A stretch of 61,462 nt of DNA from Chloroflexota bacterium (GTDB lineage Bacteria > Chloroflexota > Dehalococcoidia > UBA2985): NCBI GenBank assembly GCA_016210515.1, contig JACQTZ010000023.1:1-61462 (forward strand), given 5' to 3'. Made by a program: the position numbers and the translations under genes. Under the pieces are notes generated by a model that searched no databases, was not told where the DNA came from, and saw only the letters and a list, made by a program, of their open reading frames with translations. The first letter of the stretch is position 1. Each line of letters opens with the position of its first letter. Shown here one piece after another: positions 1-8,960 of the stretch.

Positions 1-370
<370 letters not shown>

Positions 371-482
371 CACATTCAGGCGCGTAGACCTCTATTGGGG
401 GGTTGGGAGCAGTGCTCTGGCCCCATTTGAACGCACAGCAATGCACCACCATTAGGATGGGGCAGAGTTGTGCTGGGTCTGT

Positions 483-532
483 CGCGGGGTGGAGCAGTGG
501 TCCCGACTCGTCGGGATCGGGCTCATAACCCC
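483..532 (+). pseudogene. Truncated, scrambled copy of the initiator tRNA 5' half
   Basis: The first 18 bases are identical to the 5' end of the intact tRNA-fMet that begins 60 bp downstream. The copy then has two short insertions (about 6 and 3 bases) around CTCGTCGGG, recovers GGGCTCATAACCC including the CAT anticodon, and stops. There is no T arm or acceptor 3' strand, so it cannot fold as a tRNA. It looks like a local duplication that has decayed. Confidence 0.7.
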
Positions 533-542
533 TAGAGAAAAC

Positions 543-617
543 CGCGGGGTGGAGCAGTGGCAGCTCGTCGGGCTCATAACCCGAAGGTCGTTGGTTCAAA
601 TCCAACCCCCGCTACCA
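543..617 (+). tRNA. tRNA-fMet (CAT), initiator
   Basis: The full cloverleaf is visible. The acceptor 5' strand is CGCGGGG, and the first base is unpaired against T at position 72, as expected of an initiator. The anticodon loop is CTCATAA with the three G-C pairs typical of initiators, the T loop is TTCAAAT, and CCA is encoded. It is closely similar to the E. coli initiator tRNA. Confidence 0.95.
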
Positions 618-631
618 GGAAAAAGACGCGA

Positions 632-670
632 AATGGCCCCTTGGGGACTCCCCAGGGGGCCATTCGTTTT
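632..670 (+). terminator. Rho-independent terminator after tRNA-fMet
   Basis: AATGGCCCC and a GGGG/CCCC inner stem pair with GGGGGCCATT around a 3-base loop, followed by CGTTTT. It lies 15 bp after the tRNA and probably ends the transcript that includes it. Confidence 0.75.
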
Positions 671-756
671 GCCTTTTGCTAGAGGGGTGTCTCCTCAGTT
701 CTTTACAAAAGTAGACGCTCCCTACGGTGAAATCGCCTCCTCTTTGGGGACAGATA

Positions 757-832
757 CCTCACCCCCTAGCCCCCTCTCCAGCAGGAGAGGGGGAAGAGAG
801 AAGCCTGGGGGACACCCCCATACCCCTGGCAG
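757..832 (+). repeat. Dispersed palindromic repeat, copy 1
   Basis: Two hairpins in tandem: CCCCCTCTCC-AGCA-GGAGAGGGGG and TGGGGG-ACA-CCCCCA. A second copy in opposite orientation sits at 36140-36216 between phage-like genes, with the same order of both hairpins and the same flanking CCTCACCCCC. The rest of the 671-912 interval shows no coding sequence. Confidence 0.7.
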
Positions 833-912
833 GGGCTCCGCCCCTGCACCCGGATTGGCTACGATTCATTCAACGTTGTTCCAAAACAGGACACTAGCAT
901 TCACTTCGCGTA

Positions 913-1371
913 CTACGGCTGGTGAGACAGGCCGCTCAGAAGCTGTCGAGCTTCGGCTTGGGCGAGTCTTTGCCGTGCCGGACCGAGCCTCTTGTACAAG
1001 CTGGTGGCCTTCTCCAGGTCACGGGACTTGAAGGCTTTCAGCAGGTCTCCTTCCAGCTCTGCAATCTCAAGACGCTCGTAGTAGTCAAGGGACTCCTTCA
1101 GATGGGCGCACACAATCCTCCCTGTTAGAAGAGGGTGGTTGTTGGTAACGTTTGTGTCGTCAAAAGTGAGTCCATGTTCCAGCTCTACCTGAAGGCCTTG
1201 TCGGAACACTTCAGTCGATACGCTAGCCGCTTCTCCGCCAATGAGCGCCTGTACGGTGGCCGCCTCTTTGCGGGAGACCCTGGGAGTCTTCAACCTGCTC
1301 CAGTCTCTAAGCCCAAGCTCGCGGCAAACTTTTCTGACCTCCCTGGGTGTCACGTACTGGGGTATTTCCAA
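913..1371 (-). CDS. DUF5661-like protein
   Basis: A 152-residue protein. The N-terminal half is helical with basic patches (PREVRKVCRELGL). The second half has the motif VELEHG followed by TNVTNNHPLLTGRIVCAHLKE, DYYERLE and a charged helical tail. Small proteins with an ELEHG, TNVT, DYY.RLE pattern belong to the DUF5661 group, for which I know no function. It stands alone, opposite in direction to the flanking tRNAs. Base composition looks like that of its neighbours. I am fairly sure it is a real gene and less sure of the family name. Confidence 0.7.
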   Translation of the reverse strand: MEIPQYVTPREVRKVCRELGLRDWSRLKTPRVSRKEAATVQALIGGEAASVSTEVFRQGLQVELEHGLTFDDTNVTNNHPLLTGRIVCAHLKESLDYYERLEIAELEGDLLKAFKSRDLEKATSLYKRLGPARQRLAQAEARQLLSGLSHQP

Positions 1372-1553
1372 TTATCACCTCTTTTAGCCACCTGCCAAAG
1401 CCACAAGAGGCACGCGGTGTGCCTGCACCTTTGCTATGGGGTTGTGGCTCTGTTGTTCTTACATTTTACTACTTGCGGGCGTCTGGCTGAATCCCTTGCA
1501 ACTGGACACGCGCTTGAGCATAGTTGAGCTGTCCCGGCGGAGGTTGTACCTGG

Positions 1554-1582
1554 TTGCGTTGGTATGGGGCCTCTGGTATATT
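1554..1582 (+). promoter_or_regulatory. Sigma-70 promoter for tRNA-Ala
   Basis: TTGCGT, a 17-bp spacer, then TATATT. The predicted start point is 4-5 bp upstream of the mature tRNA 5' end. Confidence 0.55.
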
Positions 1583-1592
1583 GGGTAGCTGT

Positions 1593-1668
1593 GGGGCTGT
1601 GGCTCAGTTGGGAGAGCGCCTCAATGGCATTGAGGAGGCCGAGGGTTCGAATCCCTCCAGCTCCACCA
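1593..1668 (+). tRNA. tRNA-Ala (GGC)
   Basis: Acceptor GGGGCTG pairs with CAGCTCC (one G-T). The anticodon stem is CCTCA/TGAGG with loop ATGGCAT, so the anticodon is GGC. The T loop is TTCGAAT and CCA is encoded. Its last 35 bases are repeated exactly at the end of the defective copy 135 bp downstream. Confidence 0.95.
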
Positions 1669-1727
1669 CTTTCAGATTAAGGCGTGGAAGAGTCCCACAT
1701 ATATGAGGCAAAGGCTGGGACTGAGTG

Positions 1728-1803
1728 AATAGCTCCGTTCAGTTGAAAGAGCGCCCCGATTGCATCGGGGAGGCCGAGGGTTCGAATCCCTCCAGCTCCA
1801 CCA
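1728..1803 (+). pseudogene. tRNA-Ala-like (TGC) lacking a matching 5' acceptor strand
   Basis: The D arm (GTTC...GAGC), anticodon arm (CCCCG, loop ATTGCAT, anticodon TGC, CGGGG), T arm and encoded CCA are intact. The seven bases where the 5' acceptor strand should be (AATAGCT) cannot pair with CAGCTCC. The 3' 35 bases are identical to the functional tRNA-Ala upstream. It is either a dead copy or a junction left by recombination at a tRNA 3' end. If the only TGC isoacceptor is elsewhere, this copy is dispensable. Confidence 0.7.
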
Positions 1804-1921
1804 AAACTTTCCTTTGCAAGAGCTACTCCACAAAGCAACGATAGTGTAGACTTGCCCTGGCCGCTTCTGTGGACGGCAGAGCAAAATTATAGTCTGTTAT
1901 CGTCCCCTTCGAATAGACAGC

Positions 1922-3277
1922 ATGCCCAAGCGCCTCAAAGCAATCATGCGCTCCCGGGTCAGCCTATGCCTGGTGACGGCAGCAATCCTCACTTTGGCCT
2001 TAGCCGTCGTGGCCACCGCCCAGGAGGTAGAGTATCTAACCCTATTTGCCGACGACTTCGAGTCCGGCCAGGCCCAGGACTGGACACCCAGGGGCGTTTT
2101 AACAGGCGAGTGGAGCGTTCAGGAAAAGGACAGTAACCACTTCCTGGACGTAAAAGGACACACATCTCTTAACTTCAGCACCGGACCTGGCTCTACCTGG
2201 ACTGACTACGTCTTCAGGGTAAGGCTTGTCCTGCTGGAGGGAGAGGCAGGCATCAATTTTCGCCTGCAGACCTCTCCCACCGGCTCTGGTCCTATAGCCA
2301 GCTACTTACTGCAACTATCCCGCTACGACCTGCGCTTGAACAAAGTCACTTACATCAGTGGCTCGCCTCGCCCATACGAGCTCCTGGCCTCCTCTCCCGT
2401 GGACTTGCGACCAGGGCCCTGGTATACGGTGAGCGTGGACGCCAGTGGCAACCAGCTTGCCATCAGCGTTGATGGGGTCCCCGAGCTAAAGTACGTAGAT
2501 GTGAAAGACCCCCTCCTGAACGGGAGTGTGAACCTTACGGCCTACAGCGGGGGGCATGCCCTTTTTGACGATGTCTGGGTTGGCCGGGTGAGAGCGCCCG
2601 GACCCACGCCCGCAACCATGCAACAGCCCCAGACGCCAGTCCTGCCTGGAGCAGCCACCGCGGCACCTGCGTGGACTCCACCACCCTCCGTTCTAACCCA
2701 GCCCACACCTACTCCTCAGCCGCCCGCAGGCTCCAGACTTGGTGTGCGTCTTCCGTGGGATACGTTGGCTGCTATCGTAGGCGTGGTGACGGGCGTAGGG
2801 GGTGCCGTCGTCTGGCTAATACATGGCAGGGCAGCAAGCAGCCAGAAACGCCACCTGAAGAGGTTGCTGGACGAAATAGATACAGTTTACACCCGGTTCA
2901 AGATGAATACCCGGCGCTGCGAGGCTGAGCTCTACCGCCTGAAAGACGTCGTTGTTGAAGGCCTGAAGGAAGGCAAAGTCACGGAGGAAAGCTACGGCAT
3001 CCTGGACAAGAGGGTAGATAGCTATCTGAAGGAGGTCCAAGAGAAGATAATCGATGAGAAGCTCGGCGGTTTCCCCAGCATGCTGAAAAACTCCCTCCAC
3101 CGCATGCTCAGGGAGGGGGCCATTAGCCAAGAGGAGTTCGACAGCGTAGAGAAGCTCCTCATGGCCACCGCCGACCTTTCCGAGGCCGAAAAGTCGGAGC
3201 TCAGGGACTCCTTGGCCCGATGGCGTTCAAGCTACCTGAAAGCAGACACGACAGACAAGAGTGAAGGGCAGCAGTAA
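1922..3277 (+). CDS. Membrane-anchored LamG/lectin-like protein with cytoplasmic helical domain
   Basis: A 451-residue protein. An N-terminal hydrophobic signal segment runs to about residue 33 (VATAQ). A beta-sandwich of the concanavalin/3-keto-disaccharide hydrolase type follows to about 225 (DDFESG, WSVQEKDSNHFLDV, LFDDVWVG). Then come a Pro/Thr-rich linker, a single membrane helix near 275-302 (AAIVGVVTGVGGAVVWLI), and about 145 charged helical residues likely to face the cytoplasm. The ATG eight codons downstream (1946) would give a cleaner signal peptide. There is no strong Shine-Dalgarno. It may bind an extracellular carbohydrate and transmit or scaffold inside, but that role is inference. 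Confidence 0.8.
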   Translation: MPKRLKAIMRSRVSLCLVTAAILTLALAVVATAQEVEYLTLFADDFESGQAQDWTPRGVLTGEWSVQEKDSNHFLDVKGHTSLNFSTGPGSTWTDYVFRVRLVLLEGEAGINFRLQTSPTGSGPIASYLLQLSRYDLRLNKVTYISGSPRPYELLASSPVDLRPGPWYTVSVDASGNQLAISVDGVPELKYVDVKDPLLNGSVNLTAYSGGHALFDDVWVGRVRAPGPTPATMQQPQTPVLPGAATAAPAWTPPPSVLTQPTPTPQPPAGSRLGVRLPWDTLAAIVGVVTGVGGAVVWLIHGRAASSQKRHLKRLLDEIDTVYTRFKMNTRRCEAELYRLKDVVVEGLKEGKVTEESYGILDKRVDSYLKEVQEKIIDEKLGGFPSMLKNSLHRMLREGAISQEEFDSVEKLLMATADLSEAEKSELRDSLARWRSSYLKADTTDKSEGQQ

Positions 3278-3643
3278 GGGTCTTCATTGCCTGTTCTCAG
3301 CCCACTTCAGCCACACCTTCAGGCTCCTGGAGATTGCGAAACACGCTCATCCGCCTTCGCCAAAATGGATGAAATCTATTGCACCGTCTGGGTGACAGTA
3401 GTATCCTAGAAATAAATGGAAACCGTTACCCAGGAGCCTGCCTCGGGGCTCCGAATTCCACCAATACAAGAGACCTGGCCCAGATTCAGTGGGCGTGGCG
3501 ATAAGCTCCGTCCCTGGGCCGGTAGTGTAGCCGGGCACTCTGAATAAATTGGCAATCACACTCAAAGCACGTAGGGTAGCTTTGCGCCAGTTGGAGGTTC
3601 CGTTGAGGCTTGGCGTGGCCATATAGACAGGAGGAACGGTGCG
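3278..3643. other. Intergenic region before the formate dehydrogenase genes
   Basis: 366 bp. A 91-codon antisense reading frame (3347-3622, minus) lies here. It has no Shine-Dalgarno, because the GGAGG at its upstream edge is on the plus strand and serves the next gene, and its product has no motif. I see no clear promoter hexamers or hairpin terminator. Confidence 0.4.
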
Positions 3644-4129
3644 ATGACCACGAGGGAGATAGAGCTATCGCTCCTGGACCCGGTCCTGGAGCGGCACAGG
3701 GGCCAGCAGGACGCCCTGATTACCATGCTCCAGGAGATGCAGACCGTCTACGCCTACCTTCCTGAACAGGCCCTGGAGCGTCTGAGCCGGGAAACGAAGA
3801 TACCCCTGAGTCGAATCTACGCTGTGGCGACTTTCTACGCCCAGTTCTACCTGACCCCTCGCGGTCGGAACACGGTGCGCATCTGTCGGGGAACAGCCTG
3901 CCACGTCCAGCGAAGCGAGCTGATAATCACGGCCGCGGAGGACACCCTGGGCATCAAAGAGGGAGAAACCTCGGATGACCTCCAGTTCTCCATAGAGACG
4001 GTGGCGTGCCTGGGGACCTGCTTTCTAGCGCCGGTGATGATGATAAACCAGTCCTACCACGGCCATCTTGACCCGCAGAAGACCAGGACAATCCTGCAGG
4101 GATTTACCAAGTCCAGGAAGGAGCCTTAG
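3644..4129 (+). CDS. nuoE: NuoE/HylA-like [2Fe-2S] subunit of formate dehydrogenase
   Basis: A 161-residue thioredoxin-fold ferredoxin of the complex I 24-kDa family. The N-terminal half is a helical bundle (DALITMLQEMQTVYAYLPEQ). The four cluster cysteines are in CRGTAC and, about 35 residues on, in VACLGTC. GACAGGAGG gives a strong ribosome site before the ATG. The stop overlaps the GTG of the next gene by one base. With the NuoF-like and FdhA proteins it should form the electron-input arm that links formate/CO2 to NAD(P)H, possibly with ferredoxin. The symbol reflects family, not complex I membership, since no other nuo genes are present. Confidence 0.92.
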   Translation: MTTREIELSLLDPVLERHRGQQDALITMLQEMQTVYAYLPEQALERLSRETKIPLSRIYAVATFYAQFYLTPRGRNTVRICRGTACHVQRSELIITAAEDTLGIKEGETSDDLQFSIETVACLGTCFLAPVMMINQSYHGHLDPQKTRTILQGFTKSRKEP

Positions 4130-6057
4130 TGGAAAGGCTGAGGAACGCCCAGGAGCTACAGAGCTTCCGCAACAGGCTGGTGGCGGCCCAGGATGGCAAC
4201 AAGAGTTGCCTCAGGATTTGCATGACGGGGTGTCGCGCCCAGGGAGCGGAAGGGATAAGGGACGCATTCAAGGAAGAACTGGCAAAGCAGGGGCTGGAAA
4301 ACGAGGTGGAGGTCCGGGAGACAGGGTGTCAAGGCTTCTGCGCCCAGGCGCCGGTAATGGTGGTTGAGCCACAAGGGTTCTTCTACCGACAGCTAACTCC
4401 CAAGGACGTCCCAACCATCGTTACGGAGACTCTCAAAGAAGGCAAGGCAGTCGAACACTTGCTGTACCTGGATCCCAAGAGCGGCCAGAGGGTCACTTAC
4501 GAGAGCGACATTCCCTTCTACAAGGGGCAGCAAAAGAACGTCCTTCGCAACTGCGGGATCATAGACCCTACCAGTATCTCGGACTACATCGCTCGTGGTG
4601 GATACACTGCCCTGGAAAAGGCCCTGGGCAGCATGACCCCTGAGGAAGTCATCAGCCAGGTGACCAGGTCCGGCCTGAGGGGACGTGGAGGAGCAGGATT
4701 CCCCACAGGCAGAAAATGGGGGTTTGTCCGAGCCGCACCTGGAGACGTGAAGTACCTGGTATGCAACGGAGATGAAGGTGACCCCGGCGCCTTCATGGAC
4801 AGGGCGGTGATGGAGGGAGACCCCCACAGCGTGCTAGAGGGAATGCTCGTTGCCGCCTACGCCACGGGGGCCAAGACGGGGTACATCTACGTGCGGGCTG
4901 AATACCCCATCGCCGTAGAGAACCTGAAGCTCGCCGTGGCTCAAGCCGAGGAGCTAGGGCTTCTGGGAAAGAGCATCCTGGGGTCGGGCCTAGACTTCGA
5001 CATAAGGATAAAGGAGGGCGCAGGCGCCTTTGTCTGCGGCGAGGAGACGGCCCTCCTTGCCTCCATCGAAGGCAGGAGAGGGACACCTCGGCCACGGCCT
5101 CCCTTCCCGGCCCAGTCGGGCCTGTGGGGCAAGCCCACCAACATCAACAACGTGGAGACCTACGCCAACGTCCCCCTCATCATCCTCAACGGGGCTGACC
5201 AGTACGCCAAATTAGGAACCGAGCAGAGTAAGGGCACCAAAATCTTCTCCCTGGCCGGCAAAATCAACAACACCGGCCTGGTGGAGGTCCCCATCGGCAT
5301 CCCTCTAAGGGACATCCTCTTTGATATCGGCGGTGGAGCGCCCGGCGGGAAGAAGCTCAAGGCGGTGCAGATGGGAGGCCCATCGGGAGGGTGCGTGCCG
5401 GAGATGCACATGGCGCTGCCGGTGGACTATGGCTCCCTGGAGGCCATAGGGGCCATTATGGGCTCCGGAGGCATGGTGGTTGTGGATGAAGACACCTGCA
5501 TGGTAGAGATGGCCCGCTACTTCCTCAACTTCGCCCAGGTGGAGTCCTGCGGCAAGTGTGCCCCCTGCCGCCTGGGCACCAAGAGGATGCTGGAGATGCT
5601 GACTCGAATCACCGAGGGAAAGGGCGTTGAAGGGGACGTGGAGCTGCTCACCGAGCTGGCTGAGGGGGTCAAGGACTCCTCCCTGTGCGGCCTGGGGCAG
5701 ACCTGCCCCAACCCGGTGCTGACCACCATAAGGTACTTCCGAGACGAGTACGACAAGCACATCAGGAACCAGCAGTGCCCCGCCGGCGTGTGCAAGGTGC
5801 TCATCAAGTACTACATAGACCCTGAGAAGTGCATGGCCTGCCTTATTTGTGCGCGCATGTGTCCTGTCCAGGCCATCGAAGGGGGTAGGAACATCATCCA
5901 CTTCATCGACCAGGAGAAGTGTACCCAGTGCGGCACCTGCCTGGCCGTCTGCCCGGTCAACTTCAACGCGGTGAAGGTCATCTCCGGGGAGCTGGTGCCA
6001 CCTCCTCGCCCCGCGGAAGAGAGGGTGCTAGTGCGAACAAGAGGGGGAAGACGATGA
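4129..6057 (+). CDS. nuoF: NuoF/HylB-like NAD(P)H- and FMN-binding flavoprotein subunit
   Basis: 642 residues, longer than complex I NuoF (about 430) because of additions at both ends. In order: an N-terminal thioredoxin-like [2Fe-2S] domain (Cys 27, 31, 35 and a CQGFC pair); the FMN/NADH fold with GLRGRGGAGFPTGRKW near 182-197 and GAGAFVCGEETAL; the SLBB domain; the N3-type [4Fe-4S] site SCGKCAPCRLGT near 474; and two C-terminal ferredoxin motifs (CMACLICARMCP, CTQCGTCLAVCP). This architecture is typical of HylB/HydB-like subunits of bifurcating hydrogenases and formate dehydrogenases. The start is GTG, with AAGGAG upstream, and the stop overlaps fdhA by four bases. Confidence 0.93.
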   Translation: MERLRNAQELQSFRNRLVAAQDGNKSCLRICMTGCRAQGAEGIRDAFKEELAKQGLENEVEVRETGCQGFCAQAPVMVVEPQGFFYRQLTPKDVPTIVTETLKEGKAVEHLLYLDPKSGQRVTYESDIPFYKGQQKNVLRNCGIIDPTSISDYIARGGYTALEKALGSMTPEEVISQVTRSGLRGRGGAGFPTGRKWGFVRAAPGDVKYLVCNGDEGDPGAFMDRAVMEGDPHSVLEGMLVAAYATGAKTGYIYVRAEYPIAVENLKLAVAQAEELGLLGKSILGSGLDFDIRIKEGAGAFVCGEETALLASIEGRRGTPRPRPPFPAQSGLWGKPTNINNVETYANVPLIILNGADQYAKLGTEQSKGTKIFSLAGKINNTGLVEVPIGIPLRDILFDIGGGAPGGKKLKAVQMGGPSGGCVPEMHMALPVDYGSLEAIGAIMGSGGMVVVDEDTCMVEMARYFLNFAQVESCGKCAPCRLGTKRMLEMLTRITEGKGVEGDVELLTELAEGVKDSSLCGLGQTCPNPVLTTIRYFRDEYDKHIRNQQCPAGVCKVLIKYYIDPEKCMACLICARMCPVQAIEGGRNIIHFIDQEKCTQCGTCLAVCPVNFNAVKVISGELVPPPRPAEERVLVRTRGGRR

Positions 6058-8744
6058 ACACCATCCGTCTGCAAATCGACGGCAGAGATATCAGCGCCCC
6101 AGAGGGCGCTACCATCCTCGATGTCACCAAGAGCGCCGGAATCGAGATTCCCCGCCTGTGCCACATGGAGGGGTCGCTTCCCAACGCCGCCTGCCGTCTC
6201 TGCGTGGTTGAAGTCCAGGGCTCCCGGAACCTGGTGGCATCCTGCTCTTTCCCCGTGGCCAACAATATGGTAGTCAAGACCAACTCGGAGAGGGTCGCCA
6301 GGGCCAGGAGGCAGGTGATGGAGCTTCTCCTCTCCGACCACCCCTTCGACTGCATGACCTGCGAGAAGAGCGGCGCCTGCGACCTGGAGAGATACGCCTA
6401 TCAACTGGGCGTCCGCACCAGCAGATTCCAGGGAGAGAAGCACGCCTACCCCCTGGACGAGTGCAACCCCTTCATTGTGCGAGACTACAACAAGTGCATC
6501 CTCTGCGGGCGGTGTGTCACTGCCTGCAACGACATTCAGTTCATTGGGGCCATCAACATCGCCCATCGCGGGTTCGACGCCAAGGTATCTGCACCCTTCG
6601 ACAGGTCTCTCCTGGACAGCACCTGCGTCTTCTGTGGTAACTGCGTGGATGTGTGCCCAACAGGCGCTCTCACCGAGAACACACGAAGGCTCCAGGGGCG
6701 GGAGTGGGAGTTCAACAAGGTACGCACCATTTGCCCGTACTGCGGCGTCGGCTGCAACATAGAGCTGAACGTCAAAGACAACCGTATCGTGAAGGTGAAG
6801 GCCGTGGACAACGAGGCGGTCAACAAGGGTTCCCTCTGTGTCAAGGGAAAGTTTGGCATGGACTTCGTCCACAGCCCCGACCGGCTGACCACTCCCCTCA
6901 TCCGCCGCAACGGGCAGCTATCCGAGGCTTCCTGGGAGGAGGCCTACGACCTCATCGCCAGCAGGTTCGGCCAGATCAAGGAGGAGTCGGGCCCCAACGC
7001 CTTTGCCTTCCTGAGCTCCGGGCGGGCCACCAACGAGGCCAACTACCTGGTGCAGAAGTTCGCCCGAGCGGTCATCGGGACCAACTGTGTCGACAACTGC
7101 GCACGTACTTGACACGCCCCCACGGTCGCCGGTCTGGCGGTCATGGTAGGCACAGGGGCAATGAGCAACTCCATCGCAGAGTTGGAGAATGCACCCCTCA
7201 TCCTGGCGGCGGGAACCAACACCACGGAGAGCCACCCCGTCATATCCCTGCGGGTAAAGAAGGCGGTCTCTAAAGGGGCCAAACTCATCGTCGTTGACCC
7301 CCGCAAGATAGAGCTGACCGACCTGGCCCACCGCTGGCTCCGCCTGAAGGTGGGCACCGACATCGCCCTGTTCAACGCCATGGCCCACGTAATCATAGAG
7401 GAGGGCCTCTACAACAAGGAGTACGTGGCCGCGCGCACGGAGGGCCTGGAGGAGCTGCGAGAGTTCGTGAAGGAGTACACACCCCAGTACGCGGAGGAGG
7501 TCACGGGGGTGCCCGCGGAGGATATTGTAGTCGCGGCCCGTGAGTATGCCGCGGCCCGTCCCGCATCCATCATCTACACTCTGGGCATAACCGAGCACTC
7601 CTGCGGCGTCCACAACGTCCAGTCGCTGTCCAACCTGGCACTCCTGTGCGGGAACTTCGGCGTCCAGAACGGCGGGGTCAACCCTCTGCGAGGCCAGAAC
7701 AACGTCCAGGGCGCGGGCGACATGGGCGCGCTGCCCAACGTGCTCCCTGGCTACCAGCGAGTAGGAGACGAAAATGCCCGAGCGCGCTGGGAGAGGGAGT
7801 GGGGCGTCCAACTCAACCCACGACCTGGCATCACCAAGATTACCGCCATGGAGGAAGTCCTGAAGGGAAACGTGCGGGCTATGTACATCATGGGCGAGAA
7901 CACCGTGGTCTCCGACGCCAACGCCGGCAAGGTGCGCGAGGCACTGGAAGCGGTAGAGTTTTTGGTCGTTCACGACATATTCCTGACGGAGACTGCCCAG
8001 CTAGCCGACGTGGTGCTGCCTGGCGCCTCCTTTGCCGAGGAGGATGGGACCTTCACCAACACCGAGCGGCGCGTCCAGCGGGTGCGCAAGGCGGTGGAGC
8101 CACCGGGACAGTCCAGGGCAGACTGGACAATCCTCTCGGAGCTGGCAACGCGCATGGGGTACCCCATGTCCTATGAACACCCTTCCCAGATATGGGACGA
8201 GATGGCGCGCAACACGCCCATCATGGCCGGCATCAGCTACAACCGCCTGGAGCAACAGGGCATCCAGTGGCCCTGCCCAACGCCCGATCATCCAGGCACT
8301 CCGTACCTGCACAAGAACACCTTCGCCTCGGAGAAGGGATATCTCCAGTCGGTGCCTCACGTGCCCCTGGCGGAGCCGCCCGACGACGAGTACCCCCTGG
8401 TGCTGACCACCGGCAGGCGGAGGCCCAACTATCACACCGGCACCCAGACCGGCAGAGCCAGGGGATTTGACGTGCTGGTCCCCCACGAGTGGGTGGAGGT
8501 CAGCCCCCAGGACGCCGAAGAGCTGGGAGTGTCTGACGGCGAGGAGGTGGAGGTGGCCTCTCGGCGGGGACGGGTGCGGGTTCATGCCAAGGTCACCGAC
8601 CGCTCCCCCAGGGGCCTGGTATTCATGAGCTTCCACTTCCCGCAGTCCACTCTCACCAACCTCCTTACTGTAGACGCCTATGACCCCATCACGGAGACGC
8701 CGGAGTTCAAGGCGTGCGCGGTGCGTGTAGAGAAGGCTGGCTGA
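6054..8744 (+). CDS. fdhA: Selenocysteine formate dehydrogenase, catalytic subunit
   Basis: 896 residues read through an in-frame TGA at 7110-7112 (residue 353). The codon sits at the exact active-site position: NCART-U-HAPTVAGL, where Sec formate dehydrogenases have AR-U-H.P and Cys versions have C. Both halves share one frame, and the downstream half has no ribosome site of its own. Domains: [2Fe-2S] ferredoxin at the N-terminus, His-Cys cluster region (DHPFDCMTCEKSGACDLE), two [4Fe-4S] motifs (CILCGRCVTAC, CVFCGNCVDVCP), the molybdopterin oxidoreductase N-terminal cluster (CPYCGVGC), catalytic domain and C-terminal dinucleotide-binding domain. It reduces CO2 to formate for the methyl branch, with Mo or W. 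ATGA overlap with nuoF. Confidence 0.93.
7110..7146 (+). promoter_or_regulatory. Bacterial SECIS element of fdhA
   Basis: After UGA there are 18 bases, then the loop GGTCT closed by CGCC/GGCG. The lower stem includes G-C and G-T pairs and CCA/TGG at the base (7120-7122 with 7144-7146). The E. coli fdhF SECIS has the same GGUCU loop exactly 18 bases after its UGA. SelB would bind the loop. Confidence 0.85.
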
Positions 8745-8925
8745 GCCTCTGGATATGAGTACGACGGCAGCTCCCCTGGGCGGTGAGGGTATAACACAGG
8801 TACAATAAGGATATGTGACAGGAGTGGAGACCCCGCGAGCGCGTGGAACCGACCGCGAATGCCCAATGTACATGCCATTGCAGTTGCCGTATCTGGGGTT
8901 GCGAATTCGATTCTTAACGCTTGAC

Positions 8926-8954
8926 TTCGCAATGACATACCGTTACCCTATAAT
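8926..8954 (+). promoter_or_regulatory. Predicted promoter of the CODH/ACS operon
   Basis: A perfect -10 TATAAT (8949-8954) is preceded at 17 bp by TTCGCA (4 of 6 matches). A TTGACT five bases further up is too far (22 bp) to be the partner. The predicted start is near 8961, 200 bases before cooS. Confidence 0.55.
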
Positions 8955-8960
8955 TAACAG

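Noticed and set aside
468..1031. Plus-strand reading frame across tRNA-fMet
   Set aside because: It runs through the tRNA, its terminator and a palindromic repeat, with no ribosome site and no protein motif.
3347..3622. 91-codon minus-strand reading frame before nuoE
   Set aside because: There is no ribosome site on that strand and no recognisable motif, so it is kept only as a remark.
5919..6053. Upstream extension of fdhA
   Set aside because: It lies inside nuoF coding sequence in another frame; the ATG overlapping the nuoF stop begins a proper ferredoxin domain.
7113..7142. Frameshift or nonsense mutation splitting fdhA
   Set aside because: Both halves share one frame, the stop is UGA at the known Sec position, and a SECIS hairpin follows.
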